A stretch of DNA of 16,060 nt, taken from Treponema sp. (GTDB lineage: Bacteria; Spirochaetota; Spirochaetia; Treponematales; Breznakiellaceae). The stretch is from positions 1 to 16,060 of the forward strand of contig JAITBO010000323.1 of the NCBI GenBank assembly GCA_031283505.1, written 5' to 3'. A model generated the notes under the pieces. It had not been told where the DNA came from. It saw only the letters and a list, made by a program, of their open reading frames with translations, and did no database searches. Below are positions 1 to 9,337 of the stretch, piece after piece (position 1 is the stretch's first letter; each line of letters opens with the position of its first letter). Both the position numbers and the translations under genes were made by a program.

Positions 1-10
1 GTAACGACTC

Positions 11-126
11 TTATTTACGGCAGACCGTAATAAATGAAGGCGGACCTACGGTCCGATGAGGGCCTCTAACCGGCAGGTTAGAGGCCCTCTTCATTTGGGC
101 ACAGAGACCCTCTGCATTACGGTACA
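11..126. repeat. Cluster of non-identical hairpins before the 23-bp tandem array
   Basis: No gene is visible here. Three hairpins follow each other. At 15-30, TTACGG pairs with CCGTAA. At 41-55, CGGACC and GGTCCG pair around TAC. At 60-87, GGGCCTCTAACC pairs perfectly with its complement over 12 bp around the loop GGCA. A fourth hairpin, CCCTCTG/CAGAGGG, starts at 108 and closes at 131. The words TTCATT and TTACGG recur between the stems, as in the adjacent tandem array, so this is probably a diverged part of the same structure. The 60-87 stem is terminator-like, but only TCTTCATTT follows it, so termination is uncertain. Confidence 0.6.
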
Positions 127-226
127 GAGGGGCTCTTAACTACGGCTAAGAGGGGCTCTTCATTACGGCTAAGAGGAGCTCTTCATTACGGTTAAGAGGG
201 GCTCTTAACTACGGTTAAGAGGAGCG
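127..226. repeat. 23-bp tandem repeat, four units plus a partial, each forming a TACG-loop hairpin
   Basis: Units begin at 127, 150, 173 and 196, with a partial fifth at 219. The shared pattern is GAGGRGCTCTT, then MAYTACGG, then YTAA. Each unit plus the next three bases folds into a hairpin with arms CTCTT and AAGAG. The copy at 202-221 has a perfect 8-bp stem closed by C-G around TACG. In RNA this is a UNCG-class tetraloop, known to be unusually stable. Units differ at a few stem positions, partly by wobble-compatible changes. There is no coding potential. The role is unknown; transcript ends, RNA processing sites or a mobile palindrome are possible. Confidence 0.75.
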
Positions 227-441
227 CACGAGGTAAGGGGAACGGGTGTCGTCCCCGATACGGGACCCGCCGGGGTCTGTCCCCGGTACTCGGTGCGGGG
301 GGCGGGGCCTGCCCGGACGCTGCGGGCAGCGGCGGGGTCGGACCCCGGTGCGGGGGTCAGGCCCTGGCCGGCTGGGGGGTCTGTCCCCGCCCGGCGTTAT
401 GCGGGGTCTGTCCGCAAAGCAGCCGACTGTGCGGACAGACA
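227..441. repeat. GC-rich intergenic stretch with repeated GGGGTCTGTCCCC-like palindromes
   Basis: This stretch has no credible gene; both short open frames in it are low-complexity Gly/Pro/Arg. It carries dispersed palindromes: CCGGGG/CCCCGG around TCTGT at 270-286, GGGGTCGGACCCC at 334-346, a copy near 375-387, and a variant at 401-415. The variant forms an 11-bp inverted repeat, GTCTGTCCGCA at 406-416 with TGCGGACAGAC at 430-440. A CTGCCCG/CGGGCAG pair lies at about 309-329. The repeated core resembles REP-type palindromes, although no transposase of that class is in the window. Confidence 0.6.
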
Positions 442-454
442 CTAGCGCGCATCA

Positions 455-483
455 TTGACGAGGGTACTTCTAAATGCTATGTT
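455..483 (+). promoter_or_regulatory. Probable sigma70-type promoter of the PpiC/DUF115 gene pair
   Basis: TTGACG at 455-460 and TATGTT at 478-483 are separated by 17 bp. The expected start near 490 leaves a leader of about 32 nt that contains the GAGG ribosome site before the ATG at 522. It is the best -35/-10 pair between the GC-rich repeats and the gene. The -10 matches the consensus at four of six bases. Confidence 0.5.
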
Positions 484-521
484 TATCATTCAATATTGAT
501 ATATGTGAGGTACGATAATCC

Positions 522-2048
522 ATGGCGTTCAAAGGGAATAACCAGCCTGTTCGGCATGAGGCGGAACAGTCCGAATTTATCCGCAGGTTTAAGGCGAATC
601 CGCTCATTTTTGTCGGGACCATCATCATCCTGATTATCGTGATTGCCGCGTTCGTCCTGGTTCCGGCTATAGTACCGGAAGCGGGCCGCATGGTGGAATT
701 GAATTTCGGTTCCTATAACAAGATTCCCATCAATTACACACCGGGGAACTACTTTGCCCAGGTACGGGAAAATCTTGCCCGGTATCGGCAGAATACGACA
801 AACGAAAATAACTATATTGGAGTGTCCATGGAGGTTTGGCGCGGGGCCTTTGAAGAAGCGGTTATCCGCACCGCCATTCTTGAGGAAGTAAAACAGACCG
901 GGTATACGCCTTCCCAGGAACAGGTGGACAGGGAAGTGGCCCAGCAATTCCGGGTGGACGGTGTTTTTGACGCCGCCCGGTACCGGCAGTTGGACCGCGG
1001 CACCCGGATGTCGTTGTGGCGGGGGGTGCGGGATTCCCTTATCGACCGGCGCTACCGGGAAGATGTCACCAGCCTTAGGATTCCCTCAAAAGAAACCGGC
1101 TTTATCGCATCCATGGCTTCTCCCCGGCGGAGTTTCGACATGACCGCCTTCCCCCTGAGTTCCTACCCGGACTCTGAAATCGCCGTTTATGCTGCCGAAA
1201 ATCAGGATATGTTCCGCCTGGCGCATCTTTCCCGGATCACTTTGAGTTCCAGCGAGGCCGAAGCCCGGACCGTTCTGAATTCAATACAGGAGGGAACCAC
1301 GACTTTTGATGAAGCTGCGGGAACTCATTCCCAGGACGGTTATGCCGACCGGGGCGGAGACATGGGGCTCAAGATGATCTATGAATTAACCACCGAAATT
1401 CCGGATGCCGAAGCCCGAAACACCGTAACCGCCCTTCAGGAGGGGGAATACAGCTCCATCGTCAAAGTTCCGGCGGGATGGGCGTTTTTCCGCGCCGAAG
1501 CAACACCCTATGCTGCGGATCTTACCGACAGCGCCAATGTCTCCAAGATACGGAACTACCTGCTGGACCTTGAACGGGGCCGGGTGGAAGACTGGCTGAT
1601 AGCCCAGGCTGAAGTTTTTATAGCCAGGGTAAAAGAGGAAGGTTTTGACGCCGCTGCGGAAGCCGGGGGCCTTGCCAAACAGAGTTTCGGCCCTGTGCCC
1701 CTCAACTACGGGGGGGTCGATCTCTTTAATTCTCTCAAATCCACCGGGGTACAGGAACTCGCTTCCGCCGACTTCAACGAGAATTTCTGGCGGACCGCTT
1801 TCTTTACCCCCCTGGAGACCCCCTCCATACCCTTGGTATTGGGCAGCAGCGTGGTAGTCCTCTACCCGAAAGAGGAGAGTCCCGCAGAGGAATCGGCGGT
1901 GGAAACGGTTAAATCCATCTATTCATCCTATTGGCTCAGTTACAATGCCGAAATGGGTTTACGGAATTACTTTCTGCGGAGCGGCAAATTTGAAGACCGT
2001 TTCTTTGAAGCCTTTTATAAGTTTATTTATAATCCTTTTGATAATTGA
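522..2048 (+). CDS. Membrane-anchored SurA/PpiC-like peptidyl-prolyl cis-trans isomerase
   Basis: A 508-residue protein predicted to assist folding of exported proteins on the outer side of the cytoplasmic membrane. A short charged cytoplasmic N-terminus is followed by one hydrophobic segment (about residues 27-51) that would anchor it with the rest in the periplasm. A SurA-type helical N-domain spans about 85-185. A parvulin-type rotamase domain spans about 232-335 and includes the SQDGYADRGGDMG stretch (270-282) typical of PpiC domains. The C-terminal ~170 residues (helical, then a short mixed region) close the chaperone lobe. The ATG is preceded by GTGAGG about 11 bases upstream. Its stop overlaps the next ATG by one base, so the two genes are probably co-translated. 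A PpiD-like role is an alternative. Fold class is confident; client proteins are unknown. Confidence 0.8.
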   Translation: MAFKGNNQPVRHEAEQSEFIRRFKANPLIFVGTIIILIIVIAAFVLVPAIVPEAGRMVELNFGSYNKIPINYTPGNYFAQVRENLARYRQNTTNENNYIGVSMEVWRGAFEEAVIRTAILEEVKQTGYTPSQEQVDREVAQQFRVDGVFDAARYRQLDRGTRMSLWRGVRDSLIDRRYREDVTSLRIPSKETGFIASMASPRRSFDMTAFPLSSYPDSEIAVYAAENQDMFRLAHLSRITLSSSEAEARTVLNSIQEGTTTFDEAAGTHSQDGYADRGGDMGLKMIYELTTEIPDAEARNTVTALQEGEYSSIVKVPAGWAFFRAEATPYAADLTDSANVSKIRNYLLDLERGRVEDWLIAQAEVFIARVKEEGFDAAAEAGGLAKQSFGPVPLNYGGVDLFNSLKSTGVQELASADFNENFWRTAFFTPLETPSIPLVLGSSVVVLYPKEESPAEESAVETVKSIYSSYWLSYNAEMGLRNYFLRSGKFEDRFFEAFYKFIYNPFDN

Positions 2049-3775
2049 TGTCCAAAACGGAAAAAGGGCAGGATGAAAAACCCCGGCAGCTTCCGGCGCG
2101 CCGGGGTTTTTCTGTTTCCTGCCGGGGCAAGACCCTTCTTTCCAGGGTAGACCCCATAGGCCAGGCCGAGCGCGCTGCCGATGCCGCCCCGGTCATGAGC
2201 CGTACCCTTTATTTCTGCCCCTCCCCCCTCTACGGGTACGGTCTTTCCCGCCTCCTCAGCCGGATAAGCGGCGATTCCGCCGTACTCTGCGTGGAAACCG
2301 ACGAAAACCTCATGGCCCTGTCTCTGGCCGTCCCCGATGCGCCCTGGAAGGATCATCCCTCCCTCAAGCTGGTGCGTACCGTCAGCGCCGGGGCCCTCTG
2401 TGCTTTCCTGCGGAAAACCTGGGGGGGCCGCCGCTTCCGCCGGGTAACGGTCCTCCGCTTTTCCGGAGGCTGGCAGCTTGCCCCCGAGGTCTACGACTCC
2501 CTGGCCGCCGCCCTAAGGCAGGACATGGCCGTGGACTGGGCCAACGCCATGACGCTGGTCAAACTGGGCCGCCGGTTTATCCGCAACACCATCAGGAACC
2601 TGCCCCGTATCCCTTGTTCCCGGCCTCTGAGCGGTCTCCGCTTTGGCAACGCTCCGGCGCTGGTCCTTGGGGCGGGTCCTTCCCTGGACCGCCTCCTGGA
2701 GGGCCTTTCCGCCGCCTTTGGGGGCCCGCCGGGGATTCATGAGCGGCCTTTCCGCATTATCTGTGTAGACACCGCCCTGGAGTCCCTGAAAGAATGGGGC
2801 GTCAAGCCGGATCTGGCGGTGGCCCTGGAAAGCCAGCACTGGAACCTCAGGGACTTTGCCGGCCTCGGCTCCTGGGAAGTTCCGGTGGCCATGGACCTTT
2901 CGGCCCTGCCCGCCACAGGCGAAACTCTTGGGGCCGATCCCCGCTTCTTCGCAACCCCCTGGGCTCCCCTGCGCATCTTTGACCGGCTGGAAGAGGCGGG
3001 CCTCCTGCCGGAAACCTTTCCTCCTCTGGGTTCCGTGGGCCTTACCGCCGTGGCTCTGGCGCGGCGTCTCTGCGGCGGCCCCATCGTCCTGGGGGGTCTG
3101 GACTTCGCCTTTACGGACCGGGCCTTCCACGCCAGAGGAACGCCGGGCCACCGGGAGGGGCTCAGACATCAGACCCGGCTTTCGGGCCTCATCAACGCCG
3201 CCGCCGCTTACCGGATGGGGGTTGTCCCGGCCAGGGCGAAAAACGGGGAGCCGGTCCGCACCGATCCGGCCCTGAGGGGATACCGGGACCTCTTTGAGCG
3301 GGAATTCGCCGGGGAAAGCCGCTTCCGTGACATAGCCGGACCGGGGCTCCACCTGGGGATACGGACGCTGCCCCTGGAGGAAGCCCTCGCCCTTCTTGGA
3401 ACCGTCCCCTCCCCCGGAGACGCGGAAACCCGGAATTCCGGAGAAATGTGCGAAGGTACATACGAAAAAATGAGCGAAGAAACGCGGCGGGATGTTTTGC
3501 AAGGGTTTATACGCCGGGAACGGGAAGCCCTCGCGGAACTGCGGGACATCCTTACCGGGGCCGCCGGCACGTCCAAGGATCGGCTGGAAGAACATCTGGA
3601 CGATGCGGATTACCTCTGGACCCACTTTCCCGAATGCGCCGGCGCGGAAGGCCGCCGTCCTCCGGCGGAAGACATCTCCTTCCTCAAACGGGTACGGACG
3701 GAACTGGATACTTTTATCGGGCTTTGGGACCGGGCGGCGGCGGAACTAACCGGCGGAACTAACCGGCGGAACTAA
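2048..3775 (+). CDS. DUF115 / MptE-like protein (possible Maf-type motility accessory factor)
   Basis: A 575-residue protein of the DUF115 (6-hydroxymethylpterin pyrophosphokinase MptE-like) family. The family includes Maf motility-associated factors linked to flagellin glycosylation in other bacteria; the activity in this lineage is not established. Diagnostic parts are ALVLGAGPSLD (204-214), an acidic residue in VDTAL (240-244) and GVKPD (251-255), as in nucleotide-sugar or pterin-diphosphate folds. The N-terminal ~100 residues (GKTLLSRVDP onward) resemble the N-terminal part of longer spirochaetal homologues. That favours the ATG at 2048, although it has no ribosome site of its own; it overlaps the upstream TGA (TGATG), consistent with translational coupling. 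The next in-frame start is the ATG at 2195, which would remove homologous residues. The gene looks more GC-rich than its neighbours, and a terminator-like hairpin lies inside codons 10-22. Confidence 0.7.
   Translation: MSKTEKGQDEKPRQLPARRGFSVSCRGKTLLSRVDPIGQAERAADAAPVMSRTLYFCPSPLYGYGLSRLLSRISGDSAVLCVETDENLMALSLAVPDAPWKDHPSLKLVRTVSAGALCAFLRKTWGGRRFRRVTVLRFSGGWQLAPEVYDSLAAALRQDMAVDWANAMTLVKLGRRFIRNTIRNLPRIPCSRPLSGLRFGNAPALVLGAGPSLDRLLEGLSAAFGGPPGIHERPFRIICVDTALESLKEWGVKPDLAVALESQHWNLRDFAGLGSWEVPVAMDLSALPATGETLGADPRFFATPWAPLRIFDRLEEAGLLPETFPPLGSVGLTAVALARRLCGGPIVLGGLDFAFTDRAFHARGTPGHREGLRHQTRLSGLINAAAAYRMGVVPARAKNGEPVRTDPALRGYRDLFEREFAGESRFRDIAGPGLHLGIRTLPLEEALALLGTVPSPGDAETRNSGEMCEGTYEKMSEETRRDVLQGFIRREREALAELRDILTGAAGTSKDRLEEHLDDADYLWTHFPECAGAEGRRPPAEDISFLKRVRTELDTFIGLWDRAAAELTGGTNRRN
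2076..2111 (+). terminator. Intrinsic-terminator-like hairpin inside the 5' end of the DUF115 gene
   Basis: AAAAACCCCGGC at 2076-2087 pairs perfectly with GCCGGGGTTTTT at 2100-2111, with a 12-nt loop. A GC core followed by five T residues is the shape of a Rho-independent terminator, readable on both strands. It lies 28 bases after the SurA-like stop codon and within the first codons of the next gene. It could reduce downstream expression (attenuation), or it may mark a later true start for that gene. Confidence 0.55.
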
Positions 3776-3777
3776 CC
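3739..3777 (+). repeat. Three perfect tandem copies of a 13-bp unit at the 3' end of the DUF115 gene
   Basis: GGCGGAACTAACC occurs at 3739-3751, 3752-3764 and 3765-3777. Because 13 is not a multiple of three, each copy is read in a different frame, and the stop codon TAA (3773-3775) lies in the third copy. Copy-number change would alter the last residues and the stop. Confidence 0.85.
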
Positions 3778-3986
3778 GCTTGTAATTGACCTCGATGACC
3801 TTCCTTTCAAATATGGTAATCATGGATTCCAAAGGTTCGGATAACGACCGAAGAGGCGGCTGACCGCGATAGTGTGATTGAAACGCCAAACCTTGACGGT
3901 TCTTGCGTTTATCCCGTTACTGCTGAAAAAATATTGAACTGGCTTTTAGGGTATAGGGCATACTGTTCCTGGTTTACGCTTCAAGG

Positions 3987-4400
3987 TTAAAGTCCCGCAG
4001 ACCCGCATACCTTGAGCCGCATCTCCGCCCGCTTGAGGAGCGCCCTGGCGTTGTCGGTCTCGAACTTGAACATGGCCGCTTCAAGCTGTTCTTCCGCCCG
4101 CTTCTTCGCGGCCTGGGCCCGGTCACAATCTATCTCCTCCGGCCATTCGGCGGCATCCACCACCAGAACTGTGCGATGGCCGGATACCTCCAGGACGCCC
4201 TCGGTGGTGAAGGCCTGTTTCCACTGCCCTTCCTTGTCTTTGATTTTGAGTACCCCCGTAACTACCGGGGCGATCAAAAATGTATGGTCCGCATAAATCC
4301 CTATTTCGCCGTCTATGAGGGTGACGACTATAGCATCCACCTTATTGGCGTAAAAAAGACGGTACGGGGTATGCACTTCCAGGTTAAAGAGCTTCGCCAT
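3987..4400 (-). CDS. atpC: F1Fo ATP synthase subunit epsilon
   Basis: 137-residue epsilon subunit of the F1 central stalk, which couples gamma rotation to catalysis and can inhibit ATP hydrolysis. The N-terminal beta-sandwich starts FNLEVHTPYRLFY, with IDGEIGIYADH and VSGHRTVLVVDAAEWPEEI following. The C-terminal part (about 90-135) is the expected two-helix hairpin, so the subunit is full length. It is the last gene of the operon, with a 2-nt gap after atpD. The DNA beyond its stop (down to 3776) faces the convergent DUF115 gene, and no strong terminator was found there. Confidence 0.93.
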   Translation of the reverse strand: MAKLFNLEVHTPYRLFYANKVDAIVVTLIDGEIGIYADHTFLIAPVVTGVLKIKDKEGQWKQAFTTEGVLEVSGHRTVLVVDAAEWPEEIDCDRAQAAKKRAEEQLEAAMFKFETDNARALLKRAEMRLKVCGSAGL

Positions 4401-4402
4401 GG

Positions 4403-5818
<1,416 letters not shown>

Positions 5819-5848
5819 TTATTTCCTCTCAACTTCATCTGCGCACAG

Positions 5849-6736
5849 CTAATCGCTCAACGCCGCGGAACCCGAAATAATCTCCGTCACTTCCTGGGTA
5901 ATCCCCGCCTGCCTGACCCGGTTGTAGTTAAGCTGGAGGTCTGCCAGCATTTCTTCCGCATTCCTGGAGGACTCCTCCATGGCGGTCATCCGGGCGCTCT
6001 GTTCGCTGACATAGGCTTCCACCAGGCTCCCGTAAATGACACCCTTGATATACAGGGGAACCAGCGCGTCAAAAACCTGCTCTGTAGAGGGGATATACTC
6101 AAACTGAAGGGCTGCCCGCTCCCGGCTGTCAAACTGGGTCAGTTCCGCCTTCATCGTGTCCGCGTCCAGGGGCAGAATATGCCGCTCCGCAGGCTGGAGT
6201 TTGACGGCACTGTACATATGGGTATACACCAAATGAACCTCGTCAAACATACCCCACAGATACTGGGAAATGACATAATCGGCGATCTGCTTGGCATCGT
6301 CAACCTCAGGCAGCCGGGAACGGAAGGAAAAATTCTCCAGAATCAAATAAGGGGAATTAACGAAATACCGGTACCCTATGGAACCGATCAGGATAAGCAG
6401 GGGATTTTCAAGACGGGAACAGAGTCCCGTGACACGGCGGCAGATGTTGGCATTATACCCCCCTGCCAGGCCCTTGTCGCTGGTAACCGCCACCACCGCA
6501 CTGTGATGGACGCCGCCCCGGCCAGTCCGGACAAAAAATTCGCTCCGGGGATGTCCGGCTGCGGCAAGGATATCGTACATGGACTTTTGTATTCTGGTAA
6601 AAAAAGGCTCCGTGTCCTCCAGAACCCGCCGTCCCTTCCTCAGTTTAGCTGTAGAGATAAGGTTCATCGCCTTGGTAACCTGCAAGGTCTGCTGTATGGC
6701 CCGCATTCTGAGGCGTACATCCCGTAAATTCGCCAT
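5849..6736 (-). CDS. atpG: F1Fo ATP synthase subunit gamma (rotor shaft)
   Basis: 295-residue gamma subunit, whose N- and C-terminal helices form the coiled coil that rotates inside the alpha3beta3 ring. The N-terminal helix holds the family signature, with IQQTLQVTKAMNLISTAKLR from about residue 14. The C-terminal helix holds ARMTAMEESSRNAEEML and ends GITQEVTEIISGSAAL, as expected. The middle domain is somewhat diverged, and it includes VTSDKGLAGGYN, the usual conserved loop. The ATG is preceded by AGGGGAGAG. It is between atpA and atpD in the standard order. The length is normal for bacterial gamma. Confidence 0.95.
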   Translation of the reverse strand: MANLRDVRLRMRAIQQTLQVTKAMNLISTAKLRKGRRVLEDTEPFFTRIQKSMYDILAAAGHPRSEFFVRTGRGGVHHSAVVAVTSDKGLAGGYNANICRRVTGLCSRLENPLLILIGSIGYRYFVNSPYLILENFSFRSRLPEVDDAKQIADYVISQYLWGMFDEVHLVYTHMYSAVKLQPAERHILPLDADTMKAELTQFDSRERAALQFEYIPSTEQVFDALVPLYIKGVIYGSLVEAYVSEQSARMTAMEESSRNAEEMLADLQLNYNRVRQAGITQEVTEIISGSAALSD

Positions 6737-6744
6737 GCTCTCCC

Positions 6745-8250
6745 CTAACGCTTATAAGACTGTTTGAATTCTTCCACAGCCCCCGAAAGTTCCCGCTCCT
6801 GTTCCGGGGTAAGCTCCCCCGTCTTTCCAATGGCCTCCAGAAGTTCCCAATGGCCCGTATTAAGGTGTTCCGTAAATTCCCTGAGAAAGGCGGCAACTTT
6901 ATCCGTAGGAATATCCATCAGATAGCCGTTGACGGCGACATAGAGGATAGCCGCCTGTTCTTCCATGGCCCAGGGCATAAACTGAGGCTGCTTGAGCGCC
7001 TCCATAAGCCGCTCTCCCTGGGCAAGCTTGTCCTGAGTGGCCTTATCCAGATCGCTGCCGAACTGGGCAAAGGCGGCCATTTCCCGGTACTGGGCCAGGT
7101 CCAGCCGCAGCCGGCCCGACACCTTGCGCACCGCCTTGGCCTGGGCCGTGCCGCCGACCCGGCTCACCGAAAGCCCTACGTCTATGGCCGGCCTGAACCC
7201 TGAATTGAAAAGCTCCGAATCCAGGAACACCTGCCCGTCGGTAATGGAGATGACGTTGGTGGGAATGTAGGAAGAAATGTCCCCCGCCTGGGTCTCTACA
7301 ATGGGAAGGGCGGTGATGGAGCCGCCGCCTTTTTCGGCGGAAAACTTGGCGGCCCGTTCCAGGAGCCGTGAATGAAGGTAGAACACGTCTCCGGGAAAGG
7401 CTTCCCGGCCCGGTGGCCGCCTGAGGAGCAGTGAAATGGTCCTGTAGGCGACAGCGTGCTTGGAAAGATCGTCATAGACCACCAGAACGTCCTTTCCCCG
7501 GCGCATAAAGTATTCCGCCATAGCGCAGGCAGAATAAGGGGCCAGATACTGGAGGGCTGCGGAATCCGAAGCGGAAGCCAGAACGACAAAGGTGTACTCC
7601 ATTGCGCCGAAACGTTCCAGGTTTTTAATGATCGCCGCCACGGAAGACGCCTTTTGGCCTATAGCGCAGTACACGCAGTAGACCCCCTTCCCCTTCTGAT
7701 TGATGATGGCGTCCAGCGCCAGGGCGGTCTTGCCGGTCTGCCGGTCCCCTATGATGAGTTCCCGCTGGCCCCGGCCTATGGGGATCATGGCATCCACCGC
7801 CAGGGCGCCGGTCTGCAAGGGCTGGTTCACGCTGCCCCGGTCTATGACCGGCGGCGCGGGGGATTCCACAGGAAGGTACTCCTCCGCTTCCAGAGGGCCT
7901 TTCCCGTCTATAGGCTCTCCCAAAGGGTTCACCACCCGGCCCAGCAGGGCTTCCCCGGCGGGCGCCGAAACCACCTTGCCGGTTCCCCGGGCTTCTTCCC
8001 CGTCCCTCACCAGGGATTCCCCGCTCAAGAGTACACAACCCACGCCGTCTTCTTCCAGATTCAGGACTATCCCCACCGCCCCGGAAGCAAACTCCACAAG
8101 CTCTCCGTATACCGCCCGGTTCAGGCCGTAGACGGTGGCCACCGAGTCCCCCACCTGGGTGACAAACCCTATGGAACCGGAAGAGGGTTTTCCCTCCCAG
8201 TTTTCTATCTGTTCCTGCAAGACCTTGGCAAGGTCTGTAAAATTCGTCAT
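6745..8250 (-). CDS. atpA: F1Fo ATP synthase subunit alpha
   Basis: 501-residue non-catalytic nucleotide-binding subunit of F1. Walker A is GDRQTGKT (168-175), Walker B is VLVVYDD (about 255-261), and the Arg finger region SVSRVGG carries R364. The start is taken at the ATG of [10 protein letters not shown] (8248-8250). It has a strong GGAGGT site upstream and overlaps the atpH stop by four bases (ATGA). An upstream extension in the same frame would run into atpH and is rejected. The predicted N-terminal helix after the start matches the region that binds delta. The 8 nt after its stop lead into atpG. Confidence 0.96.
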   Translation of the reverse strand: MTNFTDLAKVLQEQIENWEGKPSSGSIGFVTQVGDSVATVYGLNRAVYGELVEFASGAVGIVLNLEEDGVGCVLLSGESLVRDGEEARGTGKVVSAPAGEALLGRVVNPLGEPIDGKGPLEAEEYLPVESPAPPVIDRGSVNQPLQTGALAVDAMIPIGRGQRELIIGDRQTGKTALALDAIINQKGKGVYCVYCAIGQKASSVAAIIKNLERFGAMEYTFVVLASASDSAALQYLAPYSACAMAEYFMRRGKDVLVVYDDLSKHAVAYRTISLLLRRPPGREAFPGDVFYLHSRLLERAAKFSAEKGGGSITALPIVETQAGDISSYIPTNVISITDGQVFLDSELFNSGFRPAIDVGLSVSRVGGTAQAKAVRKVSGRLRLDLAQYREMAAFAQFGSDLDKATQDKLAQGERLMEALKQPQFMPWAMEEQAAILYVAVNGYLMDIPTDKVAAFLREFTEHLNTGHWELLEAIGKTGELTPEQERELSGAVEEFKQSYKR

Positions 8251-8816
8251 GCAAAACCTCCATCGGAAGCGCCCGCCCACGGCGCGGCCTCCAGCGTCCG
8301 GGCCATATTTTGTATTTCCCCCCGCAGACTGGCGTCCCACGCCTCGCCGCCGATTATGAGCCGGCAGCCCCCCAGGAGTTCCGGCCGTATGCGGATTTCC
8401 GCCTCAACTTCGGAAACCGCCATTTTTGCCCGCAGCGCGGTTTTCAAGTCCGCCTCAAATGCCGGATCCGGCGGGACAGCCGCTTCCACCGTCACCTTGA
8501 GGACACCCTTTTTGCGATCCAAAAGGTTCTCAACCTCCGCAACGGCCTTGCCGCTTTGTCGGAAACGGCCTTTCTTTACCAGGAGCAGGATGAAACGAAT
8601 CGCCGTTTCAAGCCCCCGGGAATTTTGGGCAACGCCGGCTGACCCGGCGGCCCGGCGCATCATCCCTTCCAGTTGGCGGGCCGCGTAATCCCCCGTAACC
8701 GGCGCGGGAAGGCGGTTCAGGCAGGCAAGGAGGGCTCTAAGGGCGGAAAGGCCGTTTTCGGCATCCTCCCCGCAGGCGGCGGTAAAAGCCTGAGCCCAGC
8801 GATCCGGGTGAAACAT
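8247..8816 (-). CDS. atpH: F1Fo ATP synthase subunit delta
   Basis: 189-residue delta subunit of the peripheral stalk, linking the top of F1 to subunit b (OSCP homologue). The N-terminal helical bundle is diverged and alanine-rich. The C-terminal half carries the family hallmark [20 protein letters not shown] followed by the SLRGEIQNM helix (about 150-175). Its ATG overlaps the atpF stop by one base (TGATG) and its stop overlaps the atpA start by four bases (ATGA), consistent with coupled translation. Diverged sequence is normal for delta; position and C-terminal motif make the call secure. Length is slightly above the usual ~180. Confidence 0.9.
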   Translation of the reverse strand: MFHPDRWAQAFTAACGEDAENGLSALRALLACLNRLPAPVTGDYAARQLEGMMRRAAGSAGVAQNSRGLETAIRFILLLVKKGRFRQSGKAVAEVENLLDRKKGVLKVTVEAAVPPDPAFEADLKTALRAKMAVSEVEAEIRIRPELLGGCRLIIGGEAWDASLRGEIQNMARTLEAAPWAGASDGGFA

Positions 8817-9328
8817 CAGGAATTCCTTAGTTCCGGAGAACCATGCTCCCTGGAACTATATTCTTTAAGGAGCAGGGCAGCCTGACGCCGGGCGTCTTCC
8901 CCGGAGATTTCCCTCCGCAGAAGCCGGCTTGCGGCCGTGATGACCAGAGCGGCGGCCTCGGAGCGGAACTGAGCCAAGGCGGCCTTCCGTTCCGCCTCAA
9001 GCTGGGATCTCCCTGCGGCAACGATACGGCCAGCTTCGGCCTTGCCGGAACGGATTATCTCCGCCGCCTCTCTTTCCGCCGATTCCCGGGAGCGCCGGAT
9101 AAGGGCGTCCGCATCCGCTTCGGCCTTTTTAAGCTGCTCCTCGTATTGGGCTGCCATGGCTTTCGCCTGTTTTTTACCTTTTTCCGCCTGTTCTATGTCG
9201 TCCTGAATCTTCTTTGACCGTTCTTCCATGAATTTGGTCACCGGTTTAAAGAGAACGGCCCGGAGGATAAAGAACAAAATCCCTATGTTGATAAGGGTAA
9301 AGAAAAAGGTAACCGAAAAATCAAGCAT
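8816..9328 (-). CDS. atpF: F1Fo ATP synthase subunit b
   Basis: 170-residue b subunit, the peripheral-stalk tether. One N-terminal membrane span (about residues 3-27, with the FFFTLINIGILFFIL core) is followed by a long charged coiled coil (about 35-160) rich in Lys, Glu, Ala and Arg. The membrane-proximal KPVTKFMEERSKKI is typical of the family. The start ATG has only a weak TAAGG upstream, 9 nt after the atpE stop, so translation probably relies on coupling. Only one b gene is present, as in non-photosynthetic bacteria, implying a homodimer. Confidence 0.93.
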   Translation of the reverse strand: MLDFSVTFFFTLINIGILFFILRAVLFKPVTKFMEERSKKIQDDIEQAEKGKKQAKAMAAQYEEQLKKAEADADALIRRSRESAEREAAEIIRSGKAEAGRIVAAGRSQLEAERKAALAQFRSEAAALVITAASRLLRREISGEDARRQAALLLKEYSSREHGSPELRNS

Positions 9329-9337
9329 AGAGCGGCC

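Noticed and set aside
127..226. CRISPR array
   Set aside because: The units are contiguous 23-bp tandem copies with no unique spacers and no cas genes nearby.
2513..3625. A 370-residue open frame on the - strand opposite the DUF115 gene
   Set aside because: It is low-complexity in Gly/Pro/Arg, has no recognisable motif and mirrors a GC-rich real gene; such antisense frames are expected by composition.
3824..3990. A ~50-codon + strand open stretch ending at 3990 (contains PVTAEKILNWLLGYR) in the gap between the DUF115 gene and atpC
   Set aside because: It has no good start or ribosome site and resembles nothing I recognise; it could be a decayed fragment but the evidence is too thin.
7456..8688. 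A 410-residue open frame on the + strand across atpA and atpH
   Set aside because: It is antisense to two intact conserved genes, crosses their boundary and shows no domain.
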